A model generated the notes under the pieces. It saw nothing but the letters and a program-made list of their open reading frames with translations. It searched no databases and had not been told where the DNA came from. Source: Lachnospiraceae bacterium UBA3638 (GTDB taxonomy: Bacteria > Bacillota > Clostridia > Lachnospirales > Lachnospiraceae). From it: a stretch of DNA of 30,960 nucleotides. The position numbers and the translations under genes were made by a program. The stretch is from positions 1 through 30,960 of the forward strand of contig DFKT01000062.1 in the NCBI GenBank assembly GCA_002373595.1, written 5' to 3'. Of the stretch, positions 6,471 through 16,585 are shown in pieces; position 1 is the stretch's first letter; each line of letters opens with the position of its first letter.

Positions 6471-9407
6471 TCACAGAAGATTTTCTATCTTGTTAAAGAG
6501 CTTTTCGTTCTCTTTGATCTTGTTACCGTTTCCTACTACGATCAGGATGTCATCGTCCATCCAGGCCTTGATATACTCGGCAAGTGCGCGGATGCTCCCA
6601 GGCGTTGCTCCTATCATCTCATCTCTCTCTTTTTGGAGATCGTCATCCGTTACACCTGTCATATAGTTCAAATATGAGTATACACCTTTTGCGGATACAG
6701 TCATAGGAGTATCGATCTCTCCAACGGCACCGATGATGAGTTTGGTCATCTCACGCTCGTCGGCATCAAATGCAGCGACTTCTTTAGCTGCATTTTCAAA
6801 GATCTCGATAGTCTCGGCAAGATTGGGGTCACGGTACGATACAAAATAGCTGTTTCCGTTTCTGCTCGAACCTCCCATACATCCGTAAGCTCCTCCCTTT
6901 ACTCTGACATTCATCCAGAGATACTGATATCCGAGGAATACTTTCAGGACTCTGAGCGCGCCTGTATATTCATAGCCGTTCTTAAGGAAATTACCGGCTC
7001 TGCAAACATACTGGACTCTTCCGGAATTCATGAACCCCACTCCGGGTTCGTAGGGTTCGGGCTTATACTGCTGTGCCTTATATTCATGCACTCCGGGGAG
7101 TTCATGTATAAATGTCTTCACCTGCTCGGTAAGAGTATCTACGGACGCCTTCTCTCCGGTGTAGTCGATAATGAGATTCTCCGGTCTTAAGAGCGCATTC
7201 ATAGTCTCATTAAGTTTGGCGGTCATCTCGTCTTTCTTTGCATCATAGTTATCTATGAGATCACTGAGGAATCTGTAATATGCCAAACCTCCCATCTCAT
7301 CATTTATCCTGGCAAGAAAGTCAAAACAAGCCATTGCTCTGCTCGATGCGACCAGATGTCCGCTCGAGAGCATCACCCCCTGCCGCTGACTCTTCTGCTC
7401 AATAAGTGCTTCAAGGATCCTTGAATGATCCCCTGTCTTGGTGGTGAACAGGAAATCCTTGGTCAGTTCAAATACCCTGGCTATATTCTCATAGAGGTAC
7501 TTGGCGGTAACTTCAAGAGTCATATATCCGCCCTCGGGATCGTTTGCCGGCTTTATGGGCGTATGAGTGACATTATGTCCTCCGGATACCAGATCGAGCT
7601 CGGTATTGATATCCGCATATGACATATCCGAGGTGTCCACATTGGTCCAGAGGTCACGAAGCAGTCCGACATACGGGAAAAGCTCGCCGGGCATATTATC
7701 GAGTTTGAATATCAGTTTGAGATATCCTATTCCTCTGGAAGGAAGCTCATGATAAACAAATAGCGAATCTTCGATCTTTCCTATCTCATTTTGCAGCCTG
7801 ACCGCTTCCTTCTTAAGGTCGCCTCTTAAAAGCTGAGGCAGACATGCCAGCTCTTCCTCTGTATCCTGTCTGTCCTGGAATGCTCTAAGTGCCGTGAACT
7901 TGTCCTTGATCTCCTTCTCCTCTTCCGGAGTCAGGTTCTTTTGGAACTCATCAAGTTTCTTACGCTGAAGATCTTCTCTTCTTTTCTCCTCATCCGCATC
8001 GGGAAGTATTGTCACCTCACTCCTGTGAGGATTATCGAGAGTGATCTTCTTAAGCAGGTCCTCATAATACGAAGTGGATAACTTATCATTCAACGCCTTA
8101 TATACATCGAGCATCTCAACGAGCATGAAAGGCTTCGTCTCGTCATAGAGCCATGAGTCGAGAACGCTGAGTCCGTACATGAGCCCCTTGGGATATCTGC
8201 CGTAATCCGCTTCTCTGAACGAGAATTCACTGCTTGCAAGAGATGCTTTTATCGCTTTCCTGTCGAGACAGTTCTTTACCCTGTCCTCTATCACTTCCTT
8301 TACGATGCGAAGGAATTCGTCCTTCTTATCAAGAGTAGTCCCCTTTGCAACAATGCTGTAATAGGGCTGAAGTATGCCGCTCTCAAAAGTGCTGTATATC
8401 TCATTTCCGACACCCGCCTCCGTGAGAGCCTTCTTAAGAGGAGCTCCGGGCACAGTCAAAAGAGCGTAGTCGATAGCATCGACAGCCGTTGCTGTCATGA
8501 TATCGGGACCTGCGGGAAGAGCGAAATTGATCGAGAATGAAGTATTCTCATCGGGATCCTCTCCTTCTCCCAGAGGACACTTCCTGGTATACACATTGGG
8601 TTTATCAAAAGGCTTCTGCACCTTTACCGCAGAATCCACTTCTCTTCTGTCATATGCGGAGAGATATTCTCTGTCGATATATGAAACAGTCTCAGCCATA
8701 TCCATATCACCGTAGAGATAAATATAACTGTTGGAAGGATGATAATATGCTCTGTGGAAATCAAGGAACTGCTCATATGTAAGATCAGGGATGAACTCGG
8801 GATCACCTCCGGACTCAACACCATAGCAGGTATCGGGATAGAGAGAATTCATGACCTCACGGCTTAATATGTCGTCAGGAGAAGAAAGAGCGCCTTTCAT
8901 CTCATTGTAGACGACTCCGTTTACAAAGAGCTTGCCTTCATCATCATACTCGTAATGCCAGCCTTCCTGGCGGAATATGGACTCGTTCTCGTATACATTA
9001 GGGTAGAAAACCGCATCAAGGTATACACCCAGCAGATTTCTGAAATCCTTATCATTGCAGCTTGCAACTGGATATACGGTCTTATCCGGATAGGTCATCG
9101 CATTGAGAAAAGTATTAAGCGATCCCTTTACCAGTTCTACAAAAGGATCCTTTAAAGGATACTTCTTGGATCCGCAGAGAGTCGAGTGCTCAAGGATATG
9201 CGCTACACCCGTTGAATCCTCGGGCGGAGTACGAAATCCGATATAGAATACCTTATTGTCATCATCATTTGAAAGGAGCATTACCTTCGCTCCCGTTTTC
9301 CTGTGTCTTAGCAGTATACCGATACTGTCTACATCGGGGATCTCCCTCTGTTCAACGATCTCGTATGCGGGTATATCCGCTGCATTAAGTCTGTTCTTGC
9401 CTTTCAT
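6471..9407 (-). CDS. M16C metallopeptidase, presequence protease-like
   Basis: The 978-residue protein is a full-length member of peptidase subfamily M16C (PreP/Cym1 type), zinc enzymes that close around and degrade short unstructured peptides. The inverted zinc motif HxxEH is HILEH at residues 70-74, with the flanking [18 protein letters not shown] typical of the family; the third ligand is probably Glu169 in [11 protein letters not shown]. The M16C-associated middle region (about 480-720) and a non-catalytic second half complete the chamber. There is no signal peptide, so it should act in the cytoplasm, where PreP homologues in bacteria probably recycle peptides. The ATG follows GGAG at six bases. 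It lies in the same run as upp and the sigma-like gene, with no terminator visible on either side. Confidence 0.93.
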   Translation of the reverse strand: MKGKNRLNAADIPAYEIVEQREIPDVDSIGILLRHRKTGAKVMLLSNDDDNKVFYIGFRTPPEDSTGVAHILEHSTLCGSKKYPLKDPFVELVKGSLNTFLNAMTYPDKTVYPVASCNDKDFRNLLGVYLDAVFYPNVYENESIFRQEGWHYEYDDEGKLFVNGVVYNEMKGALSSPDDILSREVMNSLYPDTCYGVESGGDPEFIPDLTYEQFLDFHRAYYHPSNSYIYLYGDMDMAETVSYIDREYLSAYDRREVDSAVKVQKPFDKPNVYTRKCPLGEGEDPDENTSFSINFALPAGPDIMTATAVDAIDYALLTVPGAPLKKALTEAGVGNEIYSTFESGILQPYYSIVAKGTTLDKKDEFLRIVKEVIEDRVKNCLDRKAIKASLASSEFSFREADYGRYPKGLMYGLSVLDSWLYDETKPFMLVEMLDVYKALNDKLSTSYYEDLLKKITLDNPHRSEVTILPDADEEKRREDLQRKKLDEFQKNLTPEEEKEIKDKFTALRAFQDRQDTEEELACLPQLLRGDLKKEAVRLQNEIGKIEDSLFVYHELPSRGIGYLKLIFKLDNMPGELFPYVGLLRDLWTNVDTSDMSYADINTELDLVSGGHNVTHTPIKPANDPEGGYMTLEVTAKYLYENIARVFELTKDFLFTTKTGDHSRILEALIEQKSQRQGVMLSSGHLVASSRAMACFDFLARINDEMGGLAYYRFLSDLIDNYDAKKDEMTAKLNETMNALLRPENLIIDYTGEKASVDTLTEQVKTFIHELPGVHEYKAQQYKPEPYEPGVGFMNSGRVQYVCRAGNFLKNGYEYTGALRVLKVFLGYQYLWMNVRVKGGAYGCMGGSSRNGNSYFVSYRDPNLAETIEIFENAAKEVAAFDADEREMTKLIIGAVGEIDTPMTVSAKGVYSYLNYMTGVTDDDLQKERDEMIGATPGSIRALAEYIKAWMDDDILIVVGNGNKIKENEKLFNKIENLL

Positions 9408-9461
9408 ATATATCTCCGTTCCTGATCCGCCTTGACGGTCATTATCTTACTCATCTGCCGG

Positions 9462-9872
9462 TCACACTGTAAGGAGTGCGAGCTTACCGGCTCTTAATTC
9501 CTGGATGAATATTTCCTTTTCTTTCTTTTCTTCCGCATCCATGGATACGAGTTCTTTGATGCCTATCTGCCTGGTCTTAAATCTGTCCGGATGCTTCTCG
9601 TCACGAATGCTGATCTTGATATTTGCATTCATCTGTTTAAAGAGCTGAACAAGAAAGTCATCGGGCTTAAGGTAATACAGTACTGTTTCCAGAGAATCTT
9701 CGTGGTCATACCTCGTCATCACGGATTCCGCTATCACCTTGCGAAATTTGTACATGATATCCTCGTTCTCCATGATCTCCCGCAGAGTAAACTTCGATCC
9801 GACATAGATGTATGCCGTATCCTGCATATAATATTTGTAATCCTCATATCTGGTCATCTGCATAGGGATCAC
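9462..9872 (-). CDS. Unknown 136-residue protein coupled to the sigma-like gene
   Basis: I do not recognise this protein. It is soluble, mixed in charge, with a Tyr-rich N-terminus (MTRYEDYKYYMQDTAYIYVG) and a long charged C-terminal helix (MDAEEKKEKEIFIQELRAGKL). The middle has LKPDDFLVQLFKQMNANIKISIRDE, which looks like an alpha-beta fold. No cysteines or known motifs are visible. The GTG start shares GTGA with the stop of the upstream sigma-like gene, so the two are translationally coupled and probably act together; an ATG nine bases later (9863) is an alternative start. The gene ends 54 bases before the M16C protease gene. Function cannot be stated from sequence. Confidence 0.7.
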   Translation of the reverse strand: MIPMQMTRYEDYKYYMQDTAYIYVGSKFTLREIMENEDIMYKFRKVIAESVMTRYDHEDSLETVLYYLKPDDFLVQLFKQMNANIKISIRDEKHPDRFKTRQIGIKELVSMDAEEKKEKEIFIQELRAGKLALLTV

Positions 9873-10519
9873 TCTTTATCCGAATCCTCATCAAGCGCAG
9901 CCTGAGCTATCTCCTCATCGGTAGCATCATCGCCGCCTTCCGTATCATCACCCTTTATGACTGTGCGTGTGAGCCACTCCAAGTCTTCCTGTACCAGCTC
10001 TTCCATCGCATCCATGACCATCTTCATGAGCATACCTTCGCAGTCCTCAGGCTTCTCCTGACTTCCAAGCATACCTGCTCCGACCGACAGTGCCACATTT
10101 CCCTCTCCTATCAGATCCTCAAGGGGTACTCCCTGATCGGAGTAGAGTTTGGCGATCTGAGGGACATCTTTCAGGTAGCTCTGTATGAGATTCCTCTGTG
10201 CCGAAACGTCACCGGCCATAGCACCTATCGCATATGCAAGCTTCTCGGAATCCGTGGCATCGGGCAGATCTTCAAGTTCCTCAAGATAGAGGTGAAGGTA
10301 TGATCCATCCTCTCCCGTCAGGGTGATATCAGCAGCTTCCTCATCTATGGCAATGCCTTTAGAGATGAGATAATTTCTCACCTGATCAAGCTGGTCCTCT
10401 GCCAGCTTCAGTTCAGCAAAACGGCTTTCTATCTCCTCCGAAGTGGTAAAGAATCCGTTCGTTGCAGCATCTCTTTTCAGTTTTTCAAGTATCTCTCCGA
10501 ATCTTACTTCGCGATCCAT
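9869..10519 (-). CDS. Truncated sigma-70-like protein (regions 1.1-2.2 only)
   Basis: This 216-residue acidic protein resembles only the front of a primary sigma factor. Residues 5-60 (EILEKLKRDAATNGFFTTSEEI... VRNYLISKGIAIDEE) follow the region 1.1 pattern. Residues 74-118 recall region 1.2 (YLHLYLEELEDLP... DVSAQRNLIQSYLKDV), and 119-148 recall regions 2.1-2.2, the core-polymerase contact (QIAKLYSDQGVPLEDLIGEGNVALSVG). After that the aromatic -10 melting region 2.3, region 2.4 and all of regions 3-4 are missing; instead there is a helix with MLMKMVMDAMEEL and a very acidic tail. It could bind core RNA polymerase without recognising promoters. The start at 10519 is chosen for GGAAGGG five bases upstream; the frame stays open for 47 more codons inside the previous gene. 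The family link is my pattern reading. Confidence 0.65.
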   Translation of the reverse strand: MDREVRFGEILEKLKRDAATNGFFTTSEEIESRFAELKLAEDQLDQVRNYLISKGIAIDEEAADITLTGEDGSYLHLYLEELEDLPDATDSEKLAYAIGAMAGDVSAQRNLIQSYLKDVPQIAKLYSDQGVPLEDLIGEGNVALSVGAGMLGSQEKPEDCEGMLMKMVMDAMEELVQEDLEWLTRTVIKGDDTEGGDDATDEEIAQAALDEDSDKE

Positions 10520-10538
10520 TTTTTCCCTTCCGTTCCGA

Positions 10539-11402
10539 TCACTTGATATGTGTATGCGAGAACAGGTGATTTGAACAGTACTCATAATTGCCGTTACATT
10601 TCGAGCAGAATCTGAACTGAAGTCCCGGATCCGAGAGCTCTGTCTTTCCGCATATAGCACACTTGTGCTTGGTAACGGAACTTGCCTTCCTGATATCCTG
10701 CTTGAATTCCATCTTCCTCTTGATCTGCTGAGGTGCGATCGATATACCGCGTATATTCATCAGATAGAATATCAGACAGTTAAGAAGCGCAGCGCCTACC
10801 GCAAATCTGGTAAAGCCGCTTCCCATCGCCATGAGGTATACCATATATCCCAGATCGAGGAGACCCATCCATTTCATCTTGACCGGGAGCAGGAAATAGA
10901 TCATTACGGTCGTATTGGGATATGTCATTGCAAAAGCCATATATATCGACACATTGATATAGTATGTGCTGAATGCATACCAGACATTGCCGAGCTGCAT
11001 ATTGGACATTGCTTCGTATACTTCAACCTGCTCTGCACCGTAAGTCAGATACATCCAGCCAAGTGACAGAAATGATGCCACTACGGTGAGCAGTATACCC
11101 GTTATGATGAACACATTGTATCGGTATGTTCCCCATGTCCTCTCAAGCGCATTTCCTATGCTGTAGCAGCACCAGAGCATGAGAAGTACAAAGATAAAGT
11201 TGCTCGACGGAGGCGGTATGATGAGCCATGTAAAAACTCTCCATATCTGTCCGTGAAGTATCTTGTACGGGTCGAGCGCCAGGAAATCGAGGAACGATGC
11301 ATTGATGAGCTGCATCAGATATCCTACCGCATATCCTATTATCAAAAATAATGTGAGATTCGGAATCGCATATTTTCTGAATCTGTTCTCAAAGCTGCTC
11401 AT
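10539..11402 (-). CDS. Rhomboid-like membrane protein with C-terminal zinc ribbon
   Basis: The 287-residue protein has about six membrane helices (residues 15-225) and a cytoplasmic tail. The rhomboid-like features are [21 protein letters not shown], then [16 protein letters not shown], and [24 protein letters not shown]. The catalytic Gly-x-Ser-Gly before that last segment is absent (here [15 protein letters not shown]) and no partnering helix with an obvious catalytic His is seen, so it is probably an inactive, binding-type rhomboid homologue. The tail (about 250-280) carries a zinc ribbon: CAICGK, then [14 protein letters not shown]. The ATG overlaps the stop of the upstream activase-like gene (ATGA), and the sigma-like gene starts 19 bases after it. 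It may recruit or retain a partner at the membrane; this is inference. Confidence 0.72.
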   Translation of the reverse strand: MSSFENRFRKYAIPNLTLFLIIGYAVGYLMQLINASFLDFLALDPYKILHGQIWRVFTWLIIPPPSSNFIFVLLMLWCCYSIGNALERTWGTYRYNVFIITGILLTVVASFLSLGWMYLTYGAEQVEVYEAMSNMQLGNVWYAFSTYYINVSIYMAFAMTYPNTTVMIYFLLPVKMKWMGLLDLGYMVYLMAMGSGFTRFAVGAALLNCLIFYLMNIRGISIAPQQIKRKMEFKQDIRKASSVTKHKCAICGKTELSDPGLQFRFCSKCNGNYEYCSNHLFSHTHIK

Positions 11403-14400
11403 ACCATCTCCCCTTTCAATTTCTGTTTAGCTGTGCTGAGCATAAGTTTGATTCGGTTAAGCTGGTTTACTTCACTCGCACCGGGATCGTAATCTATAGC
11501 TACTACATTCGATTCCGGATATGCCGCACGAAGCGCTTTGATAACGCCCTTTCCGACAACATGGTTGGGCAGGCATCCGAAAGGCTGTGTACATACGATA
11601 TTTGGAACATTATCATGGATGAGTTCTACCATCTCTCCGGTGAGGAACCATCCCTCTCCGGTCTGATTGCCGATAGATACTATGGGCTCAGCAAACTTTG
11701 CGATCTCCTTTATCGGCGTAGGTGCATCGAAATGCTTAGACTTCTTCTCCTCCTTAGCGGCAGCGCCTCTCAAGATATGCTCTATAGCCCAGATGCCGAG
11801 ATCGGAAAGCCTGGCAGTCTTTTTGCTCGTGCCCAGGTGCTCTGCTTTGTAGATCTGGTTGTAGAAGCAATAGAGCAAAAAGTCCATAAGATCAGGCATT
11901 ACAGCCTCTGCTCCCTCCTGCTCGAGAAGCTCTACGAGGTGATTGTTGCCCGCAGGTGAGAACTTGACAAGTATCTCTCCTACTATTCCGACACGGGGCT
12001 TCTTGAGGTTTTCATCGATGGGTATTGCATCGAAATCGCGGACGATCTGTCTGCACATCTTTCTGAACTTAAATATGCTGATATGCTTTCCGCAGAGGAA
12101 TTCCCTGCACTTTTCAAGCCACTTGGCATGAACTGCGTCGGTCGCTCCCTTCTCGAGTTCATAAGGGCGCATACGATATACGCACTTCATGAATATATCT
12201 CCGAAAGTGATACCGGTAGCGGCGCGTGTGAGCATATGTATGTCTATCTTAAATCCGGGATTGACCTCTATGCCTCCGAGGTTAAGGCTGATGACGGGGA
12301 TATGCTCCATTCCCGCTTTCTTGAGTGCCCTTCGGATAAATCCTATATAGTTGGTCGCACGGCATCCTCCGCCCGTCTGCGTAATGATGACGGCAGTCTT
12401 CTCCAGATCGTACTGTCCGGAAAGAAGTGCTTCCATGAGCTGTCCTACTACAAGAAGAGATGGATAGCATGCATCGTTATTTACGTACTTCAGTCCCACA
12501 TCGACCGAGTGCCTGTTGTCATTATTGAGGACAACGAGTTTGTATCCCAAGGTCTCGAATGCAGGCTCTAATACATCGAAATGTATAGGTGACATCTGAG
12601 GACAGATGATCGTGTATTCCTTTCTCATCTCCTCTGTGAACTGTACTTTGACGATATTGGTAGGTCTCGGAGTTGCGGTCTTTCCGAGTCTCTTTCTTAC
12701 ATTGAGAGCGCTTATGAGGCTGCGAACTCTGATCCTTGCCGCACCGAGGTTATTAACCTCATCGATCTTTAAGCATGTATATATCTTGTCCGAGCCCGAG
12801 AGTATATCGTTTACCTGATCGGTAGTGACTGCATCGAGTCCGCATCCGAATGAATTGAGCTGGATGAGATCCAGATCCTCTCTCGTTCTGACAAACGCAG
12901 CCGCAGCATAAAGTCTGGAGTGATACATCCACTGATCCGATACTATGAGCGGTCTGTCGGGATTGCCGAGATGAGAAATACTGTCTTCGGTGAGTACCGC
13001 AATGTCGTAGGATGTGATCATATCCGGGATACCATGATGGATCTCAGGATCGATATGATAAGGTCTGCCCGCTAGAACGATACCGTGCTTTCCGGTCTTC
13101 TCCAGGTACTCGAGAGCTTCCTCTCCCGCTTTTCTCATATCTTCACGCGCTGCAGCCAGTTCTTCCCATCCTGCCGAAACAGCATCCCTTATCTCCTTTT
13201 CGTGGATATCGGGGAATGCGGGGATGAGTGCGGAACAGATAGTCTCCTCACAGACGAAGTTCATGAAGGGATTGACGAACTTCACATCTCCGCGAGCGAT
13301 CTCTTCGACATTATTCTTGATATTCTCGGAATACGATGTAACGATGGGGCAATTGTAATGGTTATTTGCCTCATTAAATTCATTTCTCTCATAGAAAAGC
13401 GCAGGATAGAATATAAACTTAATCCCCTGCCTGATGAGCCAGGTGACATGTCCGTGAGCGAGCTTTGCGGGATAGCACTCCGACTCGGAAGGGATCGACT
13501 CTATACCGAGCTCGTATATCGCTCTCGTTGATATAGGAGATGTGACGACTCTGTATCCGAGCTTGGTAAAGAAAGTATGCCAGAAAGGGAAATCCTCGTA
13601 CATGTTGAGGACTCTGGGGATGCCCACCTCTCCTCTCTTTGCTTCATCGGCATCGAGTGACTTGTAATCAAATATTCGCTTTAATTTGTATTCATAGAGA
13701 TTGGGGACACCGGTCTTGTTCTTGACTCCGCCTATACCTCTCTCACAGCGGTTTCCGGATACATACTGTCTGCCGCCGGAGAATCTGTTGATCGTAAGTC
13801 TGCAGCTGTTCGTGCATCCCTTACACTTAGTCATGCTCGTTTCAAACTGAAGATCGATGATATCGCTCAGGGAAAGCATCGTGGACTCATATCCGTCCTC
13901 GTACCTCTCCCTTGCTATAAGAGCCGCGCCGAAAGCACCCATGATACCTGCGATATCGGGCCTTATGGCTTCACAGCCTGCGATCTTTTCAAAAGCTCTG
14001 AGTACGGCATCGTTGTAGAAAGTACCGCCCTGTACGACTATCCTCTTTCCGAGCTCGGAAGCGTCGGATACCTTGATAACTTTGAAAAGAGCATTCTTTA
14101 TGACAGAGTACGCAAGTCCCGCACTTATATCAGCAACGGTCGCGCCCTCCTTCTGAGCCTGCTTAACCTTGGAATTCATAAAGACGGTACATCTCGTTCC
14201 GAGGTCTATGGGGTGGGGGGCAAAAAGCGCTTCCTTGGCGAAATCCTGAACAGAATAATCAAGCGACTTGGCAAAAGTCTCAATGAATGATCCGCAGCCG
14301 GATGAGCAAGCCTCATTGAGCTGCACGGAATCGACAGTGCCGTTTTTGATCTTGATGCACTTCATATCCTGGCCGCCGATGTCGAGGATACAGTCAACAT

Positions 14401-15652
14401 CCTTGTCAAAGAATGCTGCAGCATAATAGTGAGCAACAGTCTCGACCTCTCCGTCATCAAGAAGGAATGCCGCTTTGAGCAGAGCCTCTCCGTAACCGGT
14501 GGAACATCCGCGGACTATCTTGGCATCCGGGGGAAGCTTATCCTTTATCTCCTTCATCGAGCGGATGGCAGTCCTTAACGGACTACCGTCATTGCCCGAG
14601 TAGAATGAATATACGAGTTTGCCGTTACCATCGACAAGAGCGATCTTGGTCGTGGTTGATCCGGCGTCTATTCCGAGGTAGACATTTCCCTTAACCTCAG
14701 AGAGGTCGCCCTTCTCAACACAAGCTTTCTTATGTCTCGTACCGAAGTCGGCATATTCACCATCATCCGCAAAGAGAGGCTCCATACGCTCAACTTCGAA
14801 TTCCATCTTTATATCCGACGAAAGCCTTCCTGCCAGGTCTCCGAGCGTTACAGGCTTCTCACCCTCTGTGCAGAGAGCCGATCCTATAGCGGCAAAAAGA
14901 TGAGAATTGTCGGTATCCATTATGTGCTCATCATCAAGTTTAAGAGTCCTGATAAAGGCTGCTTTTAATTCAGTGAGGAAGTGAAGCGGGCCTCCGAGGA
15001 ATGCGACATGACCTCTGATCGGCTTGCCGCAGGCGAGTCCCGATATGGTCTGATTGACGACCGCCTGGAAGATAGAAGCCGCAAGGTCCTCTCTCGTAGC
15101 TCCCTCATTGATAAGGGGCTGTATATCCGTCTTGGCGAATACACCGCATCTGGCAGCTATTGTATAGAGTGACTTGTAATCCTTGGCATACTCATTTAGT
15201 CCCGCAGCATCTGTCTTAAGCAGGGACGCCATCTGGTCTATGAATGATCCCGTTCCGCCGGCACAGATACCGTTCATTCTCTGCTCGACATTTCCTCCCT
15301 CGAAGTAGATGATCTTCGCATCCTCTCCTCCGAGCTCTATAGCGACATCGGTTCCGGGGCACAGCGATTTAAGGCTGGTCGCAACAGCGATAACCTCCTG
15401 TGTAAAAGGAACATCTAAGTGTTTGGCAAGAGTAAGACCGCCGGAGCCCGTTATCATGGGATATACGGTAACATCTCCGATCTTTGAAAGTGCGTCATTT
15501 ACAAGTCCCGAAAGGGTCTCTCTGATATTGGCAAAATGACGCTTATAATCCGAATATAGAATATCTCTTCCGTCTTCGCCAATGATAGCGACTTTGACGG
15601 TTGTAGAACCTATATCAATGCCCATTCGGGCAGTATTTTTATGATCTGACAT
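11399..15652 (-). CDS. Fused 2-hydroxyacyl-CoA dehydratase activase-like ATPase (BadF x2 - DUF2229 - HgdC/D-like)
   Basis: This 1417-residue protein joins two ASKHA ATPase domains of the BadF/BadG/BcrA/BcrD type (starting [14 protein letters not shown] at residue 11, and [16 protein letters not shown] near 330) to a DUF2229 region and a C-terminal domain related to 2-hydroxyacyl-CoA dehydratase subunits. Small activases of this family form dimers with a bridging [4Fe-4S] cluster and drive ATP-dependent electron transfer to the dehydratase. Here each repeat has the cluster-type cysteines (Cys130 in ICAGGTGSF and Cys169 in AARCGVF; then [10 protein letters not shown] and GTRCTVF), and a Cys cluster [10 protein letters not shown]... 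NRCERG follows. Such fusions are frequent in Clostridia, but their substrate is not known; no dehydratase genes are nearby. The ATG at 15652 follows GGAGGAG; a TTG 18 bases earlier lies on that site. Confidence 0.9.
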   Translation of the reverse strand: MSDHKNTARMGIDIGSTTVKVAIIGEDGRDILYSDYKRHFANIRETLSGLVNDALSKIGDVTVYPMITGSGGLTLAKHLDVPFTQEVIAVATSLKSLCPGTDVAIELGGEDAKIIYFEGGNVEQRMNGICAGGTGSFIDQMASLLKTDAAGLNEYAKDYKSLYTIAARCGVFAKTDIQPLINEGATREDLAASIFQAVVNQTISGLACGKPIRGHVAFLGGPLHFLTELKAAFIRTLKLDDEHIMDTDNSHLFAAIGSALCTEGEKPVTLGDLAGRLSSDIKMEFEVERMEPLFADDGEYADFGTRHKKACVEKGDLSEVKGNVYLGIDAGSTTTKIALVDGNGKLVYSFYSGNDGSPLRTAIRSMKEIKDKLPPDAKIVRGCSTGYGEALLKAAFLLDDGEVETVAHYYAAAFFDKDVDCILDIGGQDMKCIKIKNGTVDSVQLNEACSSGCGSFIETFAKSLDYSVQDFAKEALFAPHPIDLGTRCTVFMNSKVKQAQKEGATVADISAGLAYSVIKNALFKVIKVSDASELGKRIVVQGGTFYNDAVLRAFEKIAGCEAIRPDIAGIMGAFGAALIARERYEDGYESTMLSLSDIIDLQFETSMTKCKGCTNSCRLTINRFSGGRQYVSGNRCERGIGGVKNKTGVPNLYEYKLKRIFDYKSLDADEAKRGEVGIPRVLNMYEDFPFWHTFFTKLGYRVVTSPISTRAIYELGIESIPSESECYPAKLAHGHVTWLIRQGIKFIFYPALFYERNEFNEANNHYNCPIVTSYSENIKNNVEEIARGDVKFVNPFMNFVCEETICSALIPAFPDIHEKEIRDAVSAGWEELAAAREDMRKAGEEALEYLEKTGKHGIVLAGRPYHIDPEIHHGIPDMITSYDIAVLTEDSISHLGNPDRPLIVSDQWMYHSRLYAAAAFVRTREDLDLIQLNSFGCGLDAVTTDQVNDILSGSDKIYTCLKIDEVNNLGAARIRVRSLISALNVRKRLGKTATPRPTNIVKVQFTEEMRKEYTIICPQMSPIHFDVLEPAFETLGYKLVVLNNDNRHSVDVGLKYVNNDACYPSLLVVGQLMEALLSGQYDLEKTAVIITQTGGGCRATNYIGFIRRALKKAGMEHIPVISLNLGGIEVNPGFKIDIHMLTRAATGITFGDIFMKCVYRMRPYELEKGATDAVHAKWLEKCREFLCGKHISIFKFRKMCRQIVRDFDAIPIDENLKKPRVGIVGEILVKFSPAGNNHLVELLEQEGAEAVMPDLMDFLLYCFYNQIYKAEHLGTSKKTARLSDLGIWAIEHILRGAAAKEEKKSKHFDAPTPIKEIAKFAEPIVSIGNQTGEGWFLTGEMVELIHDNVPNIVCTQPFGCLPNHVVGKGVIKALRAAYPESNVVAIDYDPGASEVNQLNRIKLMLSTAKQKLKGEMV

Positions 15653-15684
15653 AAAGCAAAACTCCTCCAAAATAAACCCATATT

Positions 15685-15713
15685 ATTATACTTTTTAGGC
15701 GGGTTTTTTTCAA
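15685..15713 (-). promoter_or_regulatory. Sigma-A promoter for the activase-like gene and downstream unit
   Basis: On the minus strand, TTGAAA (15708-15713) and TATAAT (15685-15690) are separated by exactly 17 bases. Transcription should start near 15678, leaving about a 26-base leader with the GGAGGAG ribosome binding site. As I see no strong promoter or terminator for the following eight genes, this may drive the run down to recO. Confidence 0.85.
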
Positions 15714-15724
15714 TCTCGGAGGAG

Positions 15725-15757
15725 CTTTTTCACAGTATTTTCATAGTAATTTCATAG
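15725..15757 (-). repeat. Three tandem 11-bp A-rich units upstream of the promoter
   Basis: Reading the minus strand, CTATGAAATTA, CTATGAAAATA and CTGTGAAAAAG follow one another without gaps, starting in the last codons of the PHP gene and ending 11 bases before the -35 box. The 11-bp step, close to one helical turn, puts the A-tracts on one face of the DNA. This could bend the DNA or bind the polymerase alpha subunit. Confidence 0.6.
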
Positions 15758-16570
15758 TTTTCGCATCTCGGGACTCCGCTTCTCGTAAACCGCATAATAT
15801 GAGTATCCGATATCCTTCAAAATGCCCGCAGCTCTTTCGAAATCATACCCTATCCTGTCGGGTGTATGGGCATCGGATCCTATCGTTATGAGCTCGCCAC
15901 CCTTCTCATGATACCTCTTAAGTATAGCTGTCGCCGGATTGGGTTCGTTCATACCGTGATAAAAGGATGCCGTATTGAGTTCAAGAGCTTTTTCCTTGTC
16001 AATAAGTGTATCAAGTATGTCATCGATCACTTCGGCATAATCCGCATAGGAAAAACCCTCTGCAGGGTTTTCCGTATATCTGACCGCATAGTCAAGATGC
16101 CCGCAGGAGTCATAATTGGAATGCTTTTTCAGATTTAGAAGTTCCTCTTCAAAGTAGAGCTTCAGGCCCTCTTTCTTGCCCAATTCTTTGAAATACTCGG
16201 GCATATAGGGATCCTTGCCGCCCGCCAAATGAGTGGATCCGATTATAAAGTCATATTCGTGAGCCTTGGCAAGTATGGCATTTTCGCGCATAAGATTGGG
16301 CTGCATGCCGATCTCGATACCGAAGAGTATCTTGATCTTATCCTCGTACCTGTCTCTCATACTGAGGAGTTCATAGAGATATGAGTCAGCGTTAAGTTCG
16401 AATGTACCCGCGGGCAGATCCGGATATACAGGGAAATCGAAATCATTATGTTCCGTAAAGCAGATAGTATCGAGTCCGGCTGCTATTGCGGATTCTATCA
16501 TCGATTCCATGCTGCTCTCGGAATCGCCCGAATGATGTGAATGCATATGTGTGTCTGCTTTGATAGACAT
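15752..16570 (-). CDS. PHP-domain histidinol-phosphatase (HisK type)
   Basis: The 272-residue protein is a PHP-family metallophosphoesterase of the kind that removes phosphate from L-histidinol phosphate in histidine synthesis. The metal-binding motifs are in order: HMHSHHSGDS near residue 8, FTEHNDFDFP near 39, an EIGM segment near 86, GSTHLAGG near 111, CGHLDYAVRY near 157, and IGSDAHTPDRIG near 233. Length and motif order fit HisJ/HisK. The ATG lies only 15 bases after the cysteine desulfurase stop, so both are likely co-transcribed. No other histidine genes are in view, and PHP enzymes with other phosphate substrates share these motifs, so the substrate is probable rather than proven. Confidence 0.85.
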   Translation of the reverse strand: MSIKADTHMHSHHSGDSESSMESMIESAIAAGLDTICFTEHNDFDFPVYPDLPAGTFELNADSYLYELLSMRDRYEDKIKILFGIEIGMQPNLMRENAILAKAHEYDFIIGSTHLAGGKDPYMPEYFKELGKKEGLKLYFEEELLNLKKHSNYDSCGHLDYAVRYTENPAEGFSYADYAEVIDDILDTLIDKEKALELNTASFYHGMNEPNPATAILKRYHEKGGELITIGSDAHTPDRIGYDFERAAGILKDIGYSYYAVYEKRSPEMRKL

Positions 16571-16585
16571 ATCTGATCCTCCTAA

